Shown piece after piece: positions 59,801 through 64,000 of a stretch of DNA of 64,000 nucleotides. Both the position numbers and the translations under genes were made by a program. The DNA comes from Aquilaria yunnanensis (lineage: Eukaryota > Streptophyta > Magnoliopsida > Malvales > Thymelaeaceae): contig CM077594.1 of the NCBI GenBank assembly GCA_039654915.1, forward strand, positions 71,852,393 to 71,916,392. Reading direction: 5' to 3'. Positions within the stretch are counted from its first letter, which is position 1. Each line of letters opens with the position of its first letter. The notes below the pieces were generated by a model. That model did no database searches. It was given only the letters and a program-made list of their open reading frames with translations, and had not been told where the DNA came from.

Positions 59801-61545
59801 CCCAGAAGGATTTGAATATGAGACAGCAGTGATGGATTGAATACATAAAAGATTATGACTGTTTGATTGAGTACTGTGCTGGCAAGGGCAATGTGGTAGC
59901 AGATGTGTTGAGCTGAAAGTACACGAGAGTGATCTTATCTAAAGATCAAGCTATGGATTCCTCTGAAGGAGTATTGAGGGACTGTTTCTTAGCTTTGCAT
60001 GAATTATGGCAAAGTCGAGAAAAATCCCTAATCTACGTTTCGGGAGTCCAGTCAGCTTGGTTAGTCAAAGTTAAAGAAGCTCAGATGAAAGATCCATTAT
60101 TGAAGAAAATTTCAGGAGAAGCGAAGCATGGCACTATGAGGAAGGAATTCAGATACAAGGATGGAATATTGCATTATGAAGATCGTCTCTATGTACCGAA
60201 TGTCGATGGACTTAGGCAGTAAGTTCTACAGGAGGCACATAGTAGTACTTTGAATATTCACCCTGGTATTAGTAAGATGTATCAAGATCTGAAGACGCAT
60301 TTCTGGTGGCTAGGATTAAAAAGGAATGTAAGAGGACATGTGGCAAAGTGTTTGACATGCCAGATGGTTAAAGCTGAACATCAGAAACCAGCAGGCACAC
60401 TTCAGAGTTTACCTCTGCCAGTGAGGAAGTGGGGATGCATTACTATGGATTTCCTAGTGGGGTTACCGAATACCCGGAGTCAACATGATGCTATATGGGT
60501 AGTGGTTGAGAGATTGACGAAGTCGGCACACTTCATACCTATCAGAATCACTTATACATTGGAGAACTTGACTCAATTGTATCTCAAGGAGATTGTGAGA
60601 CTCCATGGGATACCAGATCAGATTATATCTGATAGAGATCCTCGGTTTACATCACGATTTTGGAATGCTTTTCAAGAAGCATTGGGAAGTAAAGTTAGTC
60701 TCAGTACTGCTTTTTATCCTCAGACTGATGGGCAATCCGAGAGAGTGATTCAGACTTTGGAGGATATGCTACTGATGTGTGCTATTGATTTCAAAGGTGA
60801 TTGGGATCAGTATTTACCACTGATTGAATTTGCTTATAATAACTGTCATCAAACTGTTATTGGAATGGCACCCAATGAAGCTTTGTATGGGAGGCGATGT
60901 ATGACACCTCATTTTTGGGTAGATCCTGCAGTTAAAGTAGTTATTGGACCTGAAATCATAGCTGACACTACAGCTAAGATTAAGTTAATCTCGCAGCGGA
61001 TCAAGACAGCCAATGACAGGTAGACTAAGTATGCGAATTTGAGGAGAAGGGACTTGAGTTTTGAAGTTGGGGATAAAGTACTTCTAAAAGTGTCGCCCAT
61101 GAAAGGAATTAGCCATTTTGGGCAAAAGGGCAAGTTAGCTCCTAGGTATATTGGACCTTATGAAGTGTTGGAGAAGGTAGGGAAAGTTGCTTATTGGTTA
61201 GCATTACCACCTAACCTATCTCAAGTGCATAACGTGTTTCACGTTAGTCTACTTAGAAAATGCACAGTGGAACCAGGACAGGTAGTAAATCCTTCAGTAA
61301 TACCCATTCAGGAAGATTTGACTTATGAGGAGAAACCAGTTCAGATACTTGATAGGCAGGTCAAGAAATTGCGGACTTAGTGGATTCCGATGGTCAAGAT
61401 CCTTTGGTCTAACCATAGTGAGGAGGAAGCTACCTGGGAGACGGAGCAGGATATGCTGAAAAGATATCCTAGTATTTTTCCGGAGTTGCAACGGAATTGG
61501 GGGACCAAATTCGAGAAGGATGGGAGAATGTTATGGCCCTTCTAG
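56848..61545 (+). pseudogene. gag-pol of element E: one frame, eleven stops, no frameshift
   Basis: Start ATG 56848 (MVNTRSGASRG). Gag: FDGTDDPDRVEDWLSRM (about 57235), then CPRCRRFHGGRPC and the knuckle CNICRQRGHWVREC (57913-57954). Protease DTG is at 58147. RT has [13 protein letters not shown] and FIDDILVYS (about 59140). RNase H has [13 protein letters not shown] (59581) and [10 protein letters not shown]. Integrase has the HHCC region (about 60235-60365), TMDFLVGLP, SDRDPRF and GQSERVIQ. A chromodomain-like end contains VKILWSNHSEEEATWE and RYPSIF. Stops are at 56950, 56983, 57472, 57985, 58888, 59227, 59830, 59914, 60220, 61021 and 61378; the last codons enter the 3' LTR (TAG 61543). 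Catalytic residues otherwise survive. Confidence 0.92.
61513..61528 (+). other. Polypurine tract of element E
   Basis: GAGAAGGATGGGAGAA immediately before the LTR start TGTTATGG. Confidence 0.75.
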
Positions 61546-63916
61546 TGGGAGGTGAAATTGAGGAAGGTAAAGTATTTTAAATTAATGTTCTAAGCTCAAT
61601 TCTAGTTTACATAGCAAGAATAGAGAAGTTTAGCAAAGTTCACTAAGTTCCGAGAAGAATAAAGCACCGAACGAAGTTCAGGGGCAAAATGGTAATTTTG
61701 CATCCTGAATAGCCGGGATGAGTCCTTAGTGTTTTAAAATGAATTTTGATAACTTAACTTTCAACCTTAACTCAAACTTGAAAAAAAGACAAGAATTTCA
61801 TCAAGAATCACTAAGTTACAAAGATGGGGGACTTAATTGTAACAAGCTTAATACTTTGATGGCTTGTGTGTTAAGTGAGGGTTTAAGAAGGGGAAAGTGG
61901 GCTATGGCTGCCATAATCCCGTTTCCAGCCTTCTCACCCCCATTTAGCTCTCAAATTAAGCTTGGAATCAAGAGTTTTTGGTGCCAAGAGAAGCAATTCA
62001 AAGTATATAAGCTAGGAGGAAGCATTTTCAAGCTTGAAACCATGTTTTTTAGGCTTGGAAGGGCGTTTTCCTACTTCCCCTATTTTTGAATGAGGTAAGG
62101 AATGTGTTTTTGATTGAATTCGTGTTCTTTAGTTAGTTTGAAGCTTGGGTTTTGGTTAAAGAGTGAAGTTTTGATGTTTGGTGCCATTGTTTTTTATTGG
62201 AACTTGTGTAGAACTTTGGTGAGCTTGGTTGAATGAAAAGGGGATTGATTCTTGCTTGTTACTTGGAGTTGAGGAATGGGAGATGTGTTTTTAAGTTCAT
62301 TGAATGCCATTAGCTTGAGTTTGCTTGAAGAATTCAAGTGGTTTTTGCTATGGCATTAGTTAAAGGTTTTGGTTGAATTATGGTGGACTAAAGGAATTGG
62401 GAGGATTGGATTGATGTTACAAGACATCATAGATTGGCTTGTGATAGTTGGCTGTGATCTATGCAACATGTTTTATGCGTATATGAAATTTGGAGGTATT
62501 CCAAGCATGTTTGATATGTGTAGGAAGTGTCCAAAGTTCATAGTAGTAAAATCGGAGTGTTTCTGGGCATTTTGCAGGTTTGGTGATGCGTTGCCAATCC
62601 CCACGAGTTCCCACAACGCGTCGCCAATCCAAAAAACTATCTCAGAACGTCGACAACTGTGGCGACGCGTCGCCAGGACAGCATTTGACACCTAATTTTG
62701 TTTCCAGCATAACTTTTCACTCGGGTGTCCGATTGAGGTGATTCAAGATTCCACGTGAAGCTAAGAGGGAGTTCTATCATCATGTTTTAAAAACACCCAA
62801 AATGCCCCAGTTTTAGATTTCTATTAACTCAAAGTGAAGGCAAGTTTTGAAGGAAACTATGTTGCAATGATCGTAACAAAGTATTACTAGCTCAGGTGAG
62901 AGCTTTAGAACCCTTGTCGGCCTAGCCACGCCGTAGCCATGAGGTCACAAGGTGAAACTTTGTTCATCTAGTCTACAATAACGATGCCCTGCGGCTTAGT
63001 CTACAAAGTTCCACCATAATTCCCCTGCATAACCGCTATGGGAAGGCTACATGATTACATCCAGTAAGCTTCGGCTTGCTAGGAGTGGGATAGTGATGAG
63101 GACTCGCTAGGCACGGAGTGATGCACCATGGGGAGGACTACTTGAGGAGAGGTCTTATGGCCTAGTTATACATGCATATATAATAGAACCCTCGTGCTGT
63201 GTGAGCTCGCAGCAAGAGTCCTAGTATTTTTCTTGCAGGTACATTGAAGATCCCTTACTCAGAATTGTCAAATTCTCACTCCCTCATTTTTTTATGCAGA
63301 GACTGAAGTTCTTGGACCGGGTAATCATTAAGGATTATCACAGTAGTACTCTTTTGTGTGTACAGGTATGACAGTTGAGAATCTTTGTGATTTTAGTCCA
63401 CATAAGTGGTTAGTTGGCTTGTTGGTCAAGTAATAGTACTAACTAGTATCTTCCTTTGGCTGCAGAGCCTAGTAGCACTTGGCAAAGGACTTTTGAGACT
63501 CACCACTGGGACGTGTATCCAAGGTGGGAGTTAGGTTAAAGAGATCTCAGTAGAGTATTGTATTCATACAGTACTTTAGTTTGCCTCCATAGTCTATGTT
63601 ATGAAGAGTCCTCGACTCTAGGATTGCTCTTGGGTGAGGGCAATAGTCTACTTTATGTATGAATGTTCTCACGAGGTGTTATGTGTAGTAAACTCACACA
63701 AATGTTGATTTCATATGCCGTGGCTATTTGTATTTATTTTCCGTAGAAATTACTCGGCCGAGTTAATGTTTTATGGTTTTAATAAACCAAGTCAAAGCAT
63801 AAGAGCATGCATATTGCATATTCTAGGTTAATCAAGTAGTATCACGGGATTTAATCCGCACACATACACAACTAGCCAATTGCAATCCACCGTGAGACCA
63901 ACTCTCACAGGGCTTC
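61529..63916 (+). repeat. 3' LTR of element E, cut near its end by a copia LTR
   Basis: Starts TGTTATGGCCC. Runs 2388 bp to CACAGGGCTTC, where a copia LTR begins; the last ~50 bp, by comparison with 56658-56707, lie beyond the window. Contains no gene. The short frames at 61739-62089 and 62369-62695 have no recognisable domain. Confidence 0.88.
62661..62674. repeat. GC-rich palindrome in element E LTR
   Basis: GGCGACGCGTCGCC is a perfect 14-bp palindrome. Partial copies (GCGTTGCC, GCGTCGCC) lie about 40-75 bp upstream. The 5' LTR copy is decayed (GACGACGGGTCGCC near 55424). Confidence 0.75.
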
Positions 63917-64000
63917 TGTTAGTGTTGTGCCGAAAAGCCAATCATGAGATGATTGTATTTTTGCACATTGAGTAATGATATTTTATTAAGGCATTAATCC
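63917..64000 (+). repeat. Start of another copia LTR (copia 4), continues beyond window
   Basis: TGTTAGTGTTGTGCCG and the following 84 bases match the family LTR. It is inserted in the 3' LTR of E; the predicted TSD is GCTTC (63912-63916). Confidence 0.9.

Larger units (their letters stand above)
55190..63916 (+). mobile_element. Element E: chromovirus (Tekay/Del-like) Ty3/gypsy retrotransposon
   Basis: Truncated 5' LTR (55190-56707), Met-type primer site, a single-frame gag-pol with stops, purine tract and 3' LTR (61529-63916, cut by a copia LTR). A chromodomain-like tail follows integrase. The full LTR would be about 2.4 kb. Confidence 0.92.

Noticed and set aside
61739..62695. Short frames in the 3' LTR of E as small genes
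   Set aside because: They lie in LTR sequence, have no recognisable domain, and are not preserved in the 5' LTR copy.
1..64000. CRISPR arrays, bacterial operons, tRNA or rRNA genes, plant pararetrovirus sequences
   Set aside because: Nothing of the kind was seen. All repeats are LTRs or decay products, and all domains are those of LTR retrotransposons.

Overview
The window is plant repetitive DNA, almost certainly from a flowering plant. It consists entirely of nested LTR retrotransposons and their remnants. I found no host gene, tRNA, rRNA, CRISPR array or DNA transposon. Every protein domain belongs to plant Ty1/copia, to the Ty3/gypsy Tat lineage (identified by a second, plant-type RNase H), or to Ty3/gypsy chromoviruses. 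Element letters (A, B, D, E, F, G) and copia numbers are mine.

Layout, outermost to innermost. Element F is a minus-strand chromovirus fragment (34344-35848). Element B, a minus-strand Tat element, sits in F. B's 5' LTR starts at 34343, its gag-pol runs leftward to about 18430, and an antisense extra gene occupies 3813-9231. Six later insertions lie inside B. They are element A (Tat, minus; 5' LTR 3063-3812, internal part running off the left edge), a 3-kb solo LTR (4804-7772), element G (complete plus-strand Tat element, 9584-18335, TSD GGTTA), a solo copia LTR (23632-25046, TSD CACCT) and copia 1 (25682-33863, TSD CCTTC), which sits inside B's 5' LTR. The TSDs of the solo LTR (CCCGA) and of the others listed match exactly on both sides.

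To the right, element D (Tat, minus, 35849-47441) also lies in F. It holds a 2.5-kb solo LTR (39837-42325) and a solo copia LTR (42506-43921, TSD CTTTG), and its 5' LTR is cut by copia 2 (minus, 47442-53910). Copia 2 stops abruptly in its leader at 53910 and is joined to an oppositely oriented, 5'-truncated copia LTR (53911-55189). That LTR sits in the 5' LTR of element E, a plus-strand chromovirus (55190-63916). This looks like a large deletion that fused two unrelated nests. Another copia LTR begins at 63917 in E's 3' LTR and leaves the window.

Only copia 1 has an uninterrupted gag-pol frame (28482-32453, 1323 codons) and nearly identical LTRs, so it is the youngest element. Even so, it has lost a cysteine of its Gag zinc knuckle. 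All Tat and chromovirus reading frames are broken, mostly by TAG/TGA stops of the kind left by C-to-T change.

The most interesting signals are the antisense gene of the Tat elements, which has intron-like interruptions at matching positions in two diverged copies; an in-frame duplication of the reverse-transcriptase YVDD motif in A; the gag-less but otherwise well-formed element G; a G-box/TATA promoter module in Tat LTRs; and a perfect 12-bp-arm hairpin kept in all six copia LTRs that reach that position.
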